A stretch of DNA of 42,784 nucleotides. Source: Stenotrophobium sp050739895 (lineage in GTDB: Bacteria; Pseudomonadota; Gammaproteobacteria; Nevskiales; Nevskiaceae). The position numbers were made by a program, and so were the translations under genes. The stretch lies in NCBI GenBank assembly GCA_050739895.1, contig JBOICK010000096.1, forward strand, positions 1 to 42,784, written 5' to 3'. Positions 25,816-34,469 of the stretch are shown here, in pieces (position 1 is the first letter of the stretch; each line of letters opens with the position of its first letter). The notes below the pieces were generated by a model. That model saw only the letters and a list, made by a program, of their open reading frames with translations, made no database searches and was not told the origin of the DNA.

Positions 25816-26777
25816 GCGGCTTTCCTTCCTTGTCCCGGTACCCGCGGATCGTGTTCGTCGCCTGAGGTGAGTTCGACGAAGATGTCTTCGAGGGTTTTCA
25901 CTTCCGGCGACAGTTCGATCAAGCCCCAGTTGCCGTTGACGGCGGCATCGACGAGTACCTCGCGCGGATCATTGCCGCCGGCGAGCATCAGCCGGAAGCG
26001 ACCGCTGCCGAGATCTTCGGCGCCGGCGATGCCGACGATGCGGCTCAGCGTTTCCAGCGCCGGCGGTCGCTTCAGCGTCACCGTCAGCGATTCCATCCGC
26101 GCGTTGCGCGTCGCCACCACCGGCTGGTCGTAGACCGCGCGGCCCTTGTTGATGATCATCACGCGTGTACACACCGACTGAATCTCCGGCAGGATGTGGC
26201 TGGACAGAATCACGCTGTGTGATTTGCCCAGCTCGCTGATCAGCGCGCGGATTTCGCGGATCTGGATCGGATCGAGACCGACGGTGGGCTCGTCGAGCAC
26301 GATCACCGAGGGCCGATGGATGATTGCCTGCGCCAGGCCGACGCGCTGTTGATAGCCCTTCGACAGGTTGCCGATCAGGCGTCCGCCGACATCGGTGAGG
26401 CCGCAGGATTTTTTCGCCAGTGCCACCGCCGCGGCGCGTTCGCCGACGGCAATGCCGTGCAGTCCGGCGCAATAGCGCAGGTATTCGTCGACGGTGAGTT
26501 CGGGATACACCGGCGGTTGTTCCGGCAGATAGCCCAGATGCTGCTTCGCCGCGGTCGGCGCATCGTGCAGGCTGATGCCCTTGATCCGGGCCTCGCCATC
26601 GCTGGGCGCGAGGTTGCCGGTGAGCATTTTCATGGTGGTGGATTTGCCGGCGCCGTTGGGGCCGAGCATGCCGAGAATCTCGCCCTTGCGCAGGGTCAGG
26701 CTCAAATTCGACACGGCTGTCGCCGGGCCGTAGCGGCGGGTCAGCCCGCGCGCCTCAATCAGGATTTCGCTATCCAT
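25812..26777 (-). CDS. ABC transporter ATPase of GldA type
   Basis: About 321 residues. Walker A LGPNGAGKSTT, Q-loop region YLPEQPPVYPEL, signature NLSKGYQQRVG and Walker B VIVLDEPTVGLDP are intact, so it should hydrolyse ATP. A C-terminal extension of about 80 residues after the core (from ESLTVTLKRP) is usual for ABC-2 ATPases. The ATG at 26777 is chosen because the longer frame to 26879 enters the flank of dyad element 4. It is the first gene of the four-gene module. Confidence 0.9.
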   Translation of the reverse strand: MDSEILIEARGLTRRYGPATAVSNLSLTLRKGEILGMLGPNGAGKSTTMKMLTGNLAPSDGEARIKGISLHDAPTAAKQHLGYLPEQPPVYPELTVDEYLRYCAGLHGIAVGERAAAVALAKKSCGLTDVGGRLIGNLSKGYQQRVGLAQAIIHRPSVIVLDEPTVGLDPIQIREIRALISELGKSHSVILSSHILPEIQSVCTRVMIINKGRAVYDQPVVATRNARMESLTVTLKRPPALETLSRIVGIAGAEDLGSGRFRLMLAGGNDPREVLVDAAVNGNWGLIELSPEVKTLEDIFVELTSGDEHDPRVPGQGRKAA

Positions 26778-26882
26778 GCACTCGCTTCTTGTTGGTGGAA
26801 ACGCGCGCTTCTGACCAAGACGCGCCGCGTGAGTTCCGTAAAAGGAGCGGCATTCTACGGGCGGCAGGCGGAATTGCATGCC

Positions 26883-26986
26883 CCGCTGTCGACAAATTAC
26901 GCAGGGAATGAGTTATTAAATGTTGTTTAATTTAATTTTAAGTTAATATATAAAAACAAACTGAGCGCCCAAATCCGCAACAGCGG
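26883..26986. repeat. Dyad AT-rich intergenic element, copy 4
   Basis: This copy is 104 bp. Outer boxes are CCGCTGT (26883-26889) and ACAGCGG (26980-26986), each extended by one C/G outward. Inner boxes are GTTAT (26912-26916) and AAAAC (26953-26957, one mismatch) spanning 46 bp. It lies between two minus-strand transcription units: downstream of the acyltransferase stop at 27005 and upstream of the ABC ATPase start at 26777, so its core could carry the ABC promoter. Confidence 0.87.
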
Positions 26987-27004
26987 GAGGCGGTGCAATC
27001 CGCA

Positions 27005-27880
27005 TCAGAGACCTTGGTAGGGATCGGGCGTGCCCGGCGGCAAGCGGCGGAAGCGTTTGTAGCTCCACCAGTACTGCTCGGGCAGATCGCGCACTACCTG
27101 CTCGATTGCAAGGTTGAGTGCAGCTGCGCCGGCCTCGACGGTGGCCAACGGCGTGGGCAACGGCCTGAGATGGATGCGGAAACCGCGCGCCCACGGCAGG
27201 CGCTCGGCGACGCAGAACCACACCGGCGCGCCGCTGCGTGTCGCCAGCTTGTTGACCAGCGCGGTGGTGTGCGCGGGGATGCCGAACAGCGGCGCGAACA
27301 CGCCGGCGCCTTCCGGCGGATCGTGGTCCGGCAGGATGCCGATCATCTCGCGCTGCGCCAGCGCCTGCAGCAGCGCCTTGACGCCCTTGCCGGCGGTCGG
27401 CACGAGCCGCGCACCGAGGCGTTCGCGGCCTTCCAGAATCAGCGCGTCGAGCGCGCCCTTCTGCGGCTTGTAGAGTGAGGTCATCGGGCCGTTGGCGGCG
27501 CAGAACATGCCGGCCAGTTCCCACGCGCCGATGTGCGGGCACAGCAGGATCACGCCCTTGCCACCGGCGTGCAACGCACGCAGTTGCGCACCGGCGGCGC
27601 TCTGGTTGAGCCAGCGCTGCAAGCGTCCGCGCGGCCCGTACCAGATTGCCGGCAACTCGAAGATGCTGCACGCGCTCTGCACCAGGCTGCGGCGCGCGAG
27701 GCGATTTCTTTGCGCGGGATTCAGCTCCGGCAGGCACAGCGCCAGGTGATGCAGGGTCATGCGCCGCGGCTTGTTCGGCGTCAGCCACAGCAGCGTGCCG
27801 ACCAGCACGCCGATGGCATGCATCAGCCCCAGCGGCAGCAGGCCGAGCAGGATGAAACTAGTGCGGAGCAGGCTCTTCAT
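27005..27880 (-). CDS. LpxL/HtrB-family lipid A acyltransferase, copy A
   Basis: A 291-residue protein with an N-terminal hydrophobic anchor, HX4E motif HIGAWE, and the conserved DHDPPEGAGVFAPLFG block and C-terminal QYWWSYKRFRRLPPG. Family members add secondary acyl chains to lipid A from acyl-ACP. It lies 25 bases after a paralogue (27906) with the same DxDPPEGxGVF and QYWWxYKRFRR blocks, a tandem arrangement that suggests duplication with different chain or position specificity. Which Lpx function each has cannot be told. Confidence 0.87.
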   Translation of the reverse strand: MKSLLRTSFILLGLLPLGLMHAIGVLVGTLLWLTPNKPRRMTLHHLALCLPELNPAQRNRLARRSLVQSACSIFELPAIWYGPRGRLQRWLNQSAAGAQLRALHAGGKGVILLCPHIGAWELAGMFCAANGPMTSLYKPQKGALDALILEGRERLGARLVPTAGKGVKALLQALAQREMIGILPDHDPPEGAGVFAPLFGIPAHTTALVNKLATRSGAPVWFCVAERLPWARGFRIHLRPLPTPLATVEAGAAALNLAIEQVVRDLPEQYWWSYKRFRRLPPGTPDPYQGL

Positions 27881-27905
27881 GACGCGCGATTCTAGTCGCG
27901 CCGTC

Positions 27906-28769
27906 TCAGGCGTAAAAGTCCGGTTCGCCCGCGGGTTGGCGACGGAAGCGCTTGTAGCCCCACCAGTACTGCTCCGGGCAGGCGCGCACGCACTGTGCCA
28001 GGCCCTGATTCATCGCCGTGGTCGAGACCGTTACGTCCCGATCGTAGATGCCTGCCGGCGCGTCGAAGTAATGCGCGATGTAACCGCGCGCCCACGGCAG
28101 ACGTTCGCCGAACATGAAAACCGCCGGCGCGCCGGACTCGCTGACCATGCGCGCGATCAGCGTCGGCGTGTGCGCGGCCACGCCCATGAACGGCACGAAC
28201 ACGCCGCGGCCTTCCGGCGGGTCCTGGTCCGGCATGTAGTAGACGCCGAAGTGCTGTTCCAGCAGCGGCAGCGCCGCCTTGCGCACGCCGGCCTCGGCTT
28301 TGACCATGCGCCCGCCGAAGCGGCAGCGGCCGGTGAGGGACAGTTCATTGACCGCGCCCTTCTGCTCCTTGTAGATGCCATAGAACGGATAGGTCGAAGA
28401 CATCGGTATCGCCACCGCTTCGAAAGCGCCCTGGTGCGGCGTCAACAGGATTACACCTTTGTTCTTGGCAAAGGCGCGATCCAGTGCCGCGATGCCACGC
28501 CATTCCTTCACTGCCGATTTCACCGCCCGTGACGGGCCGAGCCAGACCCGCGCGGTCTCGAGATAAGTGGCGATTTCATGGCCGATTGAAACGCGCGCGA
28601 TCCGCGCCTGCTCGGCCGCGGACAGTTCCGGCATGCAGCGACTGATGTTGCGCAACGCCACCTTGCGGCGCGAGGAGTGGGTGAGCCACAAGGCCCAGCC
28701 GGCGGCGGTGCCGAGACCCTGCAGGAACAGCAGTGGTAGCCAGGCCAATGCATATAACAGCGTGCGCAT
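27906..28769 (-). CDS. LpxL/HtrB-family lipid A acyltransferase, copy B
   Basis: A 287-residue paralogue of the downstream gene. It has an N-terminal hydrophobic segment, HX4E motif HQGAFE, DQDPPEGRGVFVPFMG and QYWWGYKRFRRQPAG. The ATG at 28769 is preferred over an in-frame start at 28871, which would overlap the upstream gene end at 28811. It is first of the acyltransferase pair and follows the large membrane protein on the same strand by about 40 bases. Confidence 0.87.
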   Translation of the reverse strand: MRTLLYALAWLPLLFLQGLGTAAGWALWLTHSSRRKVALRNISRCMPELSAAEQARIARVSIGHEIATYLETARVWLGPSRAVKSAVKEWRGIAALDRAFAKNKGVILLTPHQGAFEAVAIPMSSTYPFYGIYKEQKGAVNELSLTGRCRFGGRMVKAEAGVRKAALPLLEQHFGVYYMPDQDPPEGRGVFVPFMGVAAHTPTLIARMVSESGAPAVFMFGERLPWARGYIAHYFDAPAGIYDRDVTVSTTAMNQGLAQCVRACPEQYWWGYKRFRRQPAGEPDFYA

Positions 28770-28810
28770 GGGGTAATCCCGATGAAGGCGCGAACGCCGG
28801 TGACGGAAGT

Positions 28811-30337
28811 TTACGGAATCGCCGGCCGCCCTGTCGTGGCCATCAGGTGATTGAACAGGTTGCCGACCCATTCGCGACGGTCATCGGCGACATAATCGAA
28901 ATTGGTCGCACGGTCGGTGACTTCCCAGAACATGCGCTCGTGGGTGTTGACGATTTCATCATGTGCGCGCACCAGCATGGATGACGGCACGCGTGCCAGC
29001 GAAATTTCGAGCCGCGCCAGTTCGGGGACGCGGCCGTGTTCCAGAAAATATGCGCCGAGGATTGCACGCGATTTGATCAGGCCCAGATGCTGGTCCGAGC
29101 CATGCAGTTGCAGCAGCGTGTCGAGCAGGATCTGCGCCGGCGCAGCCTCGCGCTGAAACGCCAGCTCGGTCAGTTCGGCCAGCTCGTAGCTGATCAGTTC
29201 GTAGATGAATCCCAGGCCCTGGCTGCGTGCGAAATTGGCGTAGTAGTGCAGGTGCTGCGCCAGCTCAGGCACCAGCTCCGGACGGTCCGCAAGCAGGCGG
29301 CGCGCCAGCGTCTTGTAGTTGTAGACGGCGTTGAACACCGGCGCGTTTTCCTTCTTCTTGATCGCTTCGCGCATGAAGGTGTTGAGTGTCCGCACCAGCA
29401 GGTAATAGACCGCGTCGTTGCGGCCGCAGGCCTCTTCGTGGGCGGCATTTTTAACTGCGTGCGCCAGCGCGCTGGCGCCGTCGGGCATTTTTGCGACCGC
29501 GCTCTTGTAGGCCAGGATCAGGTGACGGACGATGCGATACTCCATCCAGGTGCGCTCGTCGCTGAGGATGTCGGTGCCATCGCTGGACATGCCGATCATC
29601 AGCGCATTGTTGACCTTGAAAAATTCCGCCGGCAGACGCTGCTTGATCGCGCGTACCCGCGCCAGTTCCAGCATGTGGGTCCTGATTGCCTCGAAGGTGA
29701 CATCGCGGTCGGCGCGATCCGCCGCGCGCAGCAGCACGCTGCCGAGATTGATGATGCGCTGGTTGACGCGCTGCTGCGCCACCTTCACCGGATACTTGCC
29801 GCGCGCGGCATCCTCAAGTTCTTCCTTCAAACTGCGGTGCACACGCTTGATGATGGTGACCGGATCGAGAAAGCTGAGGACATAAAAGTAATACGGCAGC
29901 AGCAGGATCCAGCCGATCATCGCGCCCACGCAATCGGTCCAGAACGGGATCGTCCCGGCCCAGTGATCGAAGGAAATGCTGATCGCGAAAATCGAGTGCG
30001 CCGCCAGCAGTGCGCAGCCGCACAGCACGGACAGGTTGATGCGGTCGCGAATGAAGATTTCGACCAGCTTGGGCGTGTAAAGATTGGCGGTGATCGGAAT
30101 CGCCAGGGCGATGAAAGTCAGCAGCAGCGCAATGATGTTGTTGTAGGCGCGCGAGAACGGCGACGCCACCGCGCGGATCATCGCCGGTGTCACCTGCAAC
30201 TGCGATAGTTGCACATGCTGGCCGGTGATCGGGTCGATCGCCAGCGAGAAATCCAGTGCGGCCTCGGCCCAGAAGCCGATCAGGGCAATCGTGAACAGGA
30301 TAACGAGCAGGCGCAGCGCGAAAGTCCGATTTTCCAT
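28811..30337 (-). CDS. Large membrane protein with cytoplasmic domain, family uncertain
   Basis: A 508-residue protein with four probable TM helices in the first 160 residues (LLVILFTIALIGFWAEAAL; NNIIALLLTFIALAIPI; LCGCALLAAHSIFAI; MIGWILLLPYYFYVL) and then about 340 residues predicted soluble and mostly helical, with many Arg/Glu pairs. The layout resembles DUF2254-like or channel-like membrane proteins with a cytoplasmic sensor, but I do not recognise a defined family. It is divergent from dtd, with 91 bases between them, and precedes the lipid acyltransferases on the same strand. Function unknown. Confidence 0.78.
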   Translation of the reverse strand: MENRTFALRLLVILFTIALIGFWAEAALDFSLAIDPITGQHVQLSQLQVTPAMIRAVASPFSRAYNNIIALLLTFIALAIPITANLYTPKLVEIFIRDRINLSVLCGCALLAAHSIFAISISFDHWAGTIPFWTDCVGAMIGWILLLPYYFYVLSFLDPVTIIKRVHRSLKEELEDAARGKYPVKVAQQRVNQRIINLGSVLLRAADRADRDVTFEAIRTHMLELARVRAIKQRLPAEFFKVNNALMIGMSSDGTDILSDERTWMEYRIVRHLILAYKSAVAKMPDGASALAHAVKNAAHEEACGRNDAVYYLLVRTLNTFMREAIKKKENAPVFNAVYNYKTLARRLLADRPELVPELAQHLHYYANFARSQGLGFIYELISYELAELTELAFQREAAPAQILLDTLLQLHGSDQHLGLIKSRAILGAYFLEHGRVPELARLEISLARVPSSMLVRAHDEIVNTHERMFWEVTDRATNFDYVADDRREWVGNLFNHLMATTGRPAIP

Positions 30338-30428
30338 GTCGGAATGTTACAAGATCATGACTGTGGTGCAATTGCCGCCGGAAAATATCCTGTGCAAGTG
30401 TGGTTCGGATGAGAGGAGGCTGCCGACG

Positions 30429-30869
30429 ATGATCGGACTATTGCAAAGGGTCAGCCAGGCCGCGGTGAACGTCGACGGACAGCAGGTCGCAGCGATCCGG
30501 CGGGGCCTGCTGGTGCTGGTCGGCGTGCAGCGCGGCGATGGCGTCGCACAGGCGCAGCGGCTGGCGCAGCGCCTGCTGGCCTACCGCGTGTTTGCCGATG
30601 CGCAGGGCCGCATGAACCGGTCGCTGACGGATCTCGGCGGCGGACTGCTGCTGGTGCCGCAGTTCACGCTGGCCGCCGATACCGGCAGCGGCAACCGCGC
30701 CAGCTTCACCGCCGCCGCGGAACCCGCGCGTGCACGCGAATTATTCGATGAACTGGTCGCTGCGGCGCGGCGCGGACATCCGCAAGTCGCCAGCGGCCTG
30801 TTCGGAGCGGATATGCAGGTCGTGCTGGTCAACGACGGCCCGGTGACGTTCTGGCTGGAAGCGCACTGA
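30429..30869 (+). CDS. dtd: D-aminoacyl-tRNA deacylase
   Basis: A 146-residue protein, full family length. It starts MIGLLQRVSQAAV, contains VPQFTLAADTGSGNR (the SQFTL-type catalytic motif, here with Pro in place of Ser) and ends with the Gly-cisPro motif NDGPVTFWLE. It recycles D-amino acids mis-attached to tRNA. The ATG at 30429 is chosen over upstream in-frame starts that lie in the divergent promoter region. The Ser-to-Pro change is within a region where variants occur. Confidence 0.94.
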   Translation: MIGLLQRVSQAAVNVDGQQVAAIRRGLLVLVGVQRGDGVAQAQRLAQRLLAYRVFADAQGRMNRSLTDLGGGLLLVPQFTLAADTGSGNRASFTAAAEPARARELFDELVAAARRGHPQVASGLFGADMQVVLVNDGPVTFWLEAH

Positions 30870-30890
30870 CCAGCCGCGTCGCACCCTCCG

Positions 30891-31379
30891 CTACTTGCAG
30901 CTCGCTCCGAGCCAGTGCCCGCTGGAGGTGGTGGTCATGTTCACGGGCTGTCCGTGCGCACTGCCCTCCATGTGCATTTTCGAGGTGAAGCCGGTATCAC
31001 CGTCAGCGGTCATTTCAAACGTGCCGGTGCCCTTGAACTGGCCGTCGCAGACCATCTCGCCGGAGCTGTGATTGCCTTCATGCTTTAAGTTTTTCATGGT
31101 ACAGCCGCTGTCTTCCTTCATCGGCGGCTTGCCGCTGGCGGCATCCTGCGGCGAGACACAGGTCATCATGGTATGCGGGCCGTTCATCGAAGGCATTTTT
31201 ACCCCCGCGCGTTTCATCGCCTCCATCTGCTCGGCGCTGAGAGCGGGCATCGCGGGCGCGTCCTTGCCCATGTCCATGGTGGCGGTGATCTGCCATTTGC
31301 CGGGTTTGAGGCCGGTGGCGCTGGCGCTCAGCGGCAAGACGCAGCACGCGAGTACGAAACTGCTGATGAGTATGCGCAT
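30891..31379 (-). CDS. DUF3617 secreted protein
   Basis: A 162-residue exported protein with a signal peptide ending near ASA|T (about residue 21). The mature part begins GLKPGKWQITATMDMG, typical of DUF3617, and carries several Cys (MTCVSP, DSGCTM, MVCDG, GASCK) likely in disulfides, with high Met content. The ATG at 31379 has AGGGGAA upstream. It converges with dtd. Function unknown; DUF3617 proteins are periplasmic and common in proteobacteria. Confidence 0.82.
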   Translation of the reverse strand: MRILISSFVLACCVLPLSASATGLKPGKWQITATMDMGKDAPAMPALSAEQMEAMKRAGVKMPSMNGPHTMMTCVSPQDAASGKPPMKEDSGCTMKNLKHEGNHSSGEMVCDGQFKGTGTFEMTADGDTGFTSKMHMEGSAHGQPVNMTTTSSGHWLGASCK

Positions 31380-31465
31380 CGAAATTCCCCTTGGCTGCAC
31401 AAAAACAGTGCTGGGCAACATCCCATCACTTCCATGCGACAGGGTCAAGACGAACCGTGACCGGG

Positions 31466-31494
31466 TTCAAATTTGCTGCGGTGCAGAGTATCCT
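31466..31494 (+). promoter_or_regulatory. Possible promoter of the his operon
   Basis: TTCAAA (31466-31471) and TATCCT (31489-31494) are 17 bases apart and lie 30 bases before the hisB start. Both hexamers are weak matches. No attenuator-like His-rich leader peptide is visible between here and hisB. Confidence 0.3.
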
Positions 31495-31523
31495 AGCGGC
31501 CCTTTCAGACTCTGGTTCGCCTC

Positions 31524-32132
31524 TTGGCTCCTCCAGTTGCCCGTCGCGCCGCAGTAACGCGCGAGACCAAAGAGACCCGCATCCGCGCCGAGATCAACCT
31601 CGACGGCAGCGGCGAGTCGCGCCTGAAAACCAATATCGCCTTTCTCGATCACATGCTGGACCAGGTCGCGCGGCATGGCCTGATCGACCTGAGCGTGGAA
31701 TGCGCCGGCGACCGCCACATCGACGATCACCACTCGGTGGAAGACATCGGCATCACCCTGGGCCAGGCTTTTGACAAGGCGGTCGGGGACAAGAAAGGCA
31801 TTGTCCGCTACGGCCATGCCTATGTGCCGCTGGACGAGGCACTGTCGCGCGTTGTCGTGGACTTTTCCGGCCGTCCGGGACTGGAGTATTTCGTCGAATA
31901 TCCGCGTGCGCGCATCGGCGAGTTCGACGTCGACCTGTTCCGCGAGTTCTTCCAGGGCTTCGCCAACCACGCCAAACTGACCCTGCACATCGACAACCTG
32001 CGCGGCCGCAATGCGCACCATATCGCCGAAACCTGCTTCAAGGCCTTCGGCCGTGCGCTGCGCATGGCGCTGGCGACCGACCCGCGCGCGGCCGACGCGA
32101 TGCCTTCGACCAAGGGCACCTTGACCTGCTGA
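31524..32132 (+). CDS. hisB: Imidazoleglycerol-phosphate dehydratase
   Basis: A 202-residue monofunctional HisB without the phosphatase domain. Metal-binding motifs DHMLDQVARHG, HIDDHHSVED and GRNAHHIAE are all present. It converts imidazoleglycerol phosphate to imidazoleacetol phosphate. No ATG precedes the conserved VTRETKETRI, so a TTG at 31524 is the likeliest start; no strong ribosome site is seen. It opens a hisB-hisH-hisA-hisF-hisE set; hisG, hisD and hisC are not upstream, so the pathway is split in this genome. Confidence 0.95.
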   Translation: MAPPVARRAAVTRETKETRIRAEINLDGSGESRLKTNIAFLDHMLDQVARHGLIDLSVECAGDRHIDDHHSVEDIGITLGQAFDKAVGDKKGIVRYGHAYVPLDEALSRVVVDFSGRPGLEYFVEYPRARIGEFDVDLFREFFQGFANHAKLTLHIDNLRGRNAHHIAETCFKAFGRALRMALATDPRAADAMPSTKGTLTC

Positions 32133-32133
32133 T

Positions 32134-32772
32134 ATGGCGTCCATCGGGGTTATCGATTACGGCATGGGTAATTTGCACTCGCTCGGCAAATCGCTGGAGC
32201 GGGTCGCCGATGGCGGCCGCGTGGAAATCAGCTACGACCCGGAAAAGCTGCTCAAATGCGACCGTATCGTACTGCCCGGCGTCGGTGGCGTGCGCGCCTG
32301 CATGCAGGAATTGCGCCGGCTCGAACTCAACGACCTGGTGATCGAAGCGGCCAAGCGCAAACCGCTGCTCGGCATCTGCCTGGGCATGCAGGTGATGTTG
32401 GAGCACAGCCAGGAAAATGGCGGTGTCGCCGCGCTGGGATTGTTTCCGGGCGAGGTGGTGCGCTTCCCCGACCCAGCTGCCAGCGGCGAGACAGAGCGCT
32501 TGAAAGTGCCGCATATGGGCTGGAATCGGGTCAGGCAGACGATTAAGCATCCGGTCTGGGCCGGCGTGCCGGACGACAGCTGGTTCTACTTCGTGCACAG
32601 CTACCATGCCCAACCGCAGAATCCCGCTCACATTCTGGGTACGACGAGCTACATCCGCGCCTTTGCCTCCGCGCTGGCGCGGGACAATATCGTCGCGTTT
32701 CAGTTTCACCCGGAAAAAAGCCAGAACGCCGGCATGGCCTTGCTGGCCAATTTCGTCAACTGGACGCCCTGA
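32134..32772 (+). CDS. hisH: Imidazole glycerol phosphate synthase, glutaminase subunit
   Basis: A 212-residue class I glutamine amidotransferase. The triad is complete: Cys about 82 in GICLGMQ, His about 192 and Glu about 194 in FHPEKS; the oxyanion strand PGVGG is also present. It supplies ammonia to HisF (33655). It starts one base after the hisB stop. The 155-base gap to hisA that follows is C-rich and I see nothing recognisable in it. Confidence 0.97.
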   Translation: MASIGVIDYGMGNLHSLGKSLERVADGGRVEISYDPEKLLKCDRIVLPGVGGVRACMQELRRLELNDLVIEAAKRKPLLGICLGMQVMLEHSQENGGVAALGLFPGEVVRFPDPAASGETERLKVPHMGWNRVRQTIKHPVWAGVPDDSWFYFVHSYHAQPQNPAHILGTTSYIRAFASALARDNIVAFQFHPEKSQNAGMALLANFVNWTP

Positions 32773-32927
32773 AACCATCGCTCGCGCAATCACGGCTTCC
32801 GGCTTGCTCCGCATCCCTGTTTGGTGCAGAGTTCGGGTAGCAGGATTCCCGCCCAGATAGCAGCAAAACAGCCTCTTCGAAACGGCCGCATCCCGCCCCT
32901 CTCCACATCACCTGCCGACCACAGCTC

Positions 32928-33650
32928 ATGCTGTTAATTCCCGCGATTGACCTCAAGAATGGACAGTGCGTGCGCCTGCGTCAGGGCCGCATGGACGAAG
33001 TTACGGTTTTTTCCGACGATCCCGTTGCGTTCGCCAAAAAATGGGTGGACGAAGGCGCGCAGCGCCTGCACGTCGTCGATCTTGACGGCGCCTTCAAGGG
33101 CGAGCCGGTCAACCTCGACGTGGTCGAGCAGATCGCCGCCGCAGTGAATGTGCCGGTGCAGATTGGCGGCGGCATCCGCGACGAAAAGACCGTGCAGCGC
33201 TACCTGGATGCCGGCGTGCAACTGGTGATCATCGGCACCAAGGCCGTGAATGCGCCGCACTTCCTGCGCGATCTCTGCATCGAATTTCCGCGCCACATCA
33301 TGGTCAGTCTCGATGCCAAGGACGGGCGCCTCGCACTCAACGGCTGGGCCAAGCTGACCCAGCATGACGCCATCGAAATGGCCAAACACTGCGCGCGCGA
33401 CGGCGTCGAAGCCATCGTCTACACCGACATCGGCCGCGACGGCATGATGAAGGGCTTCAATGCCGAGGCCACCCGCAAGCTGGCGCAGGCAGTCAATACG
33501 CCGGTGTTCGCCAGCGGCGGCGTCAGCACGCTCGACGATATCCGCAAGCTCAAGGAAATCGAGAGTGATGGCGTAATCGGCGCAGTCATCGGCCGTGCCT
33601 TGTATGAAGGCGGCTTCACGCTGGCCGATGCGCTCAAGATCGCGCAATAA
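32928..33650 (+). CDS. hisA: ProFAR isomerase (HisA)
   Basis: A 240-residue (beta-alpha)8 barrel, full length. It begins LLIPAIDLKNGQCVRL with catalytic Asp8 and has the phosphate-binding motifs QIGGGIRDEKTV and ASGGVSTLDDI, and TDIGRDGMMKG with the second catalytic Asp. It catalyses the Amadori isomerisation of ProFAR. A 155-base gap precedes it, so an internal promoter is possible, but none stands out. hisF follows after 4 bases. Confidence 0.97.
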   Translation: MLLIPAIDLKNGQCVRLRQGRMDEVTVFSDDPVAFAKKWVDEGAQRLHVVDLDGAFKGEPVNLDVVEQIAAAVNVPVQIGGGIRDEKTVQRYLDAGVQLVIIGTKAVNAPHFLRDLCIEFPRHIMVSLDAKDGRLALNGWAKLTQHDAIEMAKHCARDGVEAIVYTDIGRDGMMKGFNAEATRKLAQAVNTPVFASGGVSTLDDIRKLKEIESDGVIGAVIGRALYEGGFTLADALKIAQ

Positions 33651-33654
33651 ACCC

Positions 33655-34425
33655 ATGCTTGCCAAACGCATCATCCCCTGCCTGGACATCGACCGCGGTC
33701 GTGTGGTCAAGGGCGTCAAGTTCGAGGACGTCCGCGACGCCGGTGACCCGGTGGAAGTGGCGCGGCGCTATGACCAGCAGGGCGCCGACGAACTGGTGTT
33801 CCTCGACATCACCGCCAGTTCGGACGACCGCCCGACCCTGTTCGCGACCGTCGAGGCCGTGGCGCGTGAAATCTATATTCCGCTGACCGTCGGCGGTGGT
33901 GTACGCAGTTGTGCCGATGTGCGTGCCCTGCTGTCGCGTGGCGCCGACAAGGTCAGTATCAACACAGCCGCCGTGGAGCGTCCGGAATTCGTTTCCGAGG
34001 CCGGCGACCGCTATGGTGTTCAGTGCATCGTCGTTGCCATCGACGCCAAGCGCGTCAGCAAGAAAAAAGAGCCCCCGCGCTGGGAAGTGTTCACCCATGG
34101 CGGCCGCAAAGGCACCGCGCTGGATGCCGTCGAATGGGCGGCGAAGATGGTCGGGATGGGCGCCGGCGAACTGCTGTTGACCAGCATGGATCGCGATGGC
34201 ACCAAGGCCGGTTATGACGTCGAATTCCTGCGTGCTGTCAGCGACGCGGTGCCGGTGCCGGTGATCGCCAGCGGCGGCGTCGGCACGCTGGAACATCTCT
34301 ACGAAGGCTTCGAGGCCGGCCGCGCCGACGCAGTGCTGGCCGCCAGCATTTTTCACCAGGGCACTTTCACCGTCGGCCAGGCCAAGCAATTTCTGGCCGG
34401 CAAGGGCGTTTGCGTTCGCGTCTGA
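33655..34425 (+). CDS. hisF: Imidazole glycerol phosphate synthase, cyclase subunit
   Basis: A 256-residue barrel enzyme. It begins LAKRIIPCLDIDRGRVVKG with the catalytic Asp11, and has VGGGVRSCADV, TSMDRDGTKAGYD with the second catalytic Asp, and ASGGVGTLEHL phosphate-binding loops. With HisH it makes imidazoleglycerol phosphate and AICAR. The next gene is hisE, not hisI; only 44 bases separate them. Confidence 0.97.
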   Translation: MLAKRIIPCLDIDRGRVVKGVKFEDVRDAGDPVEVARRYDQQGADELVFLDITASSDDRPTLFATVEAVAREIYIPLTVGGGVRSCADVRALLSRGADKVSINTAAVERPEFVSEAGDRYGVQCIVVAIDAKRVSKKKEPPRWEVFTHGGRKGTALDAVEWAAKMVGMGAGELLLTSMDRDGTKAGYDVEFLRAVSDAVPVPVIASGGVGTLEHLYEGFEAGRADAVLAASIFHQGTFTVGQAKQFLAGKGVCVRV

Positions 34426-34469
34426 CCACGCACAGCAGCCTGACGGATTCAACGCGCTACACTACCCGC

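Noticed and set aside
29036..30208. 390-codon open frame opposite the large membrane protein
   Set aside because: Composition is Gln/Arg/Val-rich with no domain; the minus-strand frame has TM helices and a consistent start.
31105..31111. CCGCTGT box in the DUF3617 gene
   Set aside because: No partner box at about 97 bases and no AT-rich interior; chance match in coding DNA.
32773..32927. Small gene or attenuator between hisH and hisA
   Set aside because: No open frame with a ribosome site, no His-rich leader and no clear stem-loop could be supported.
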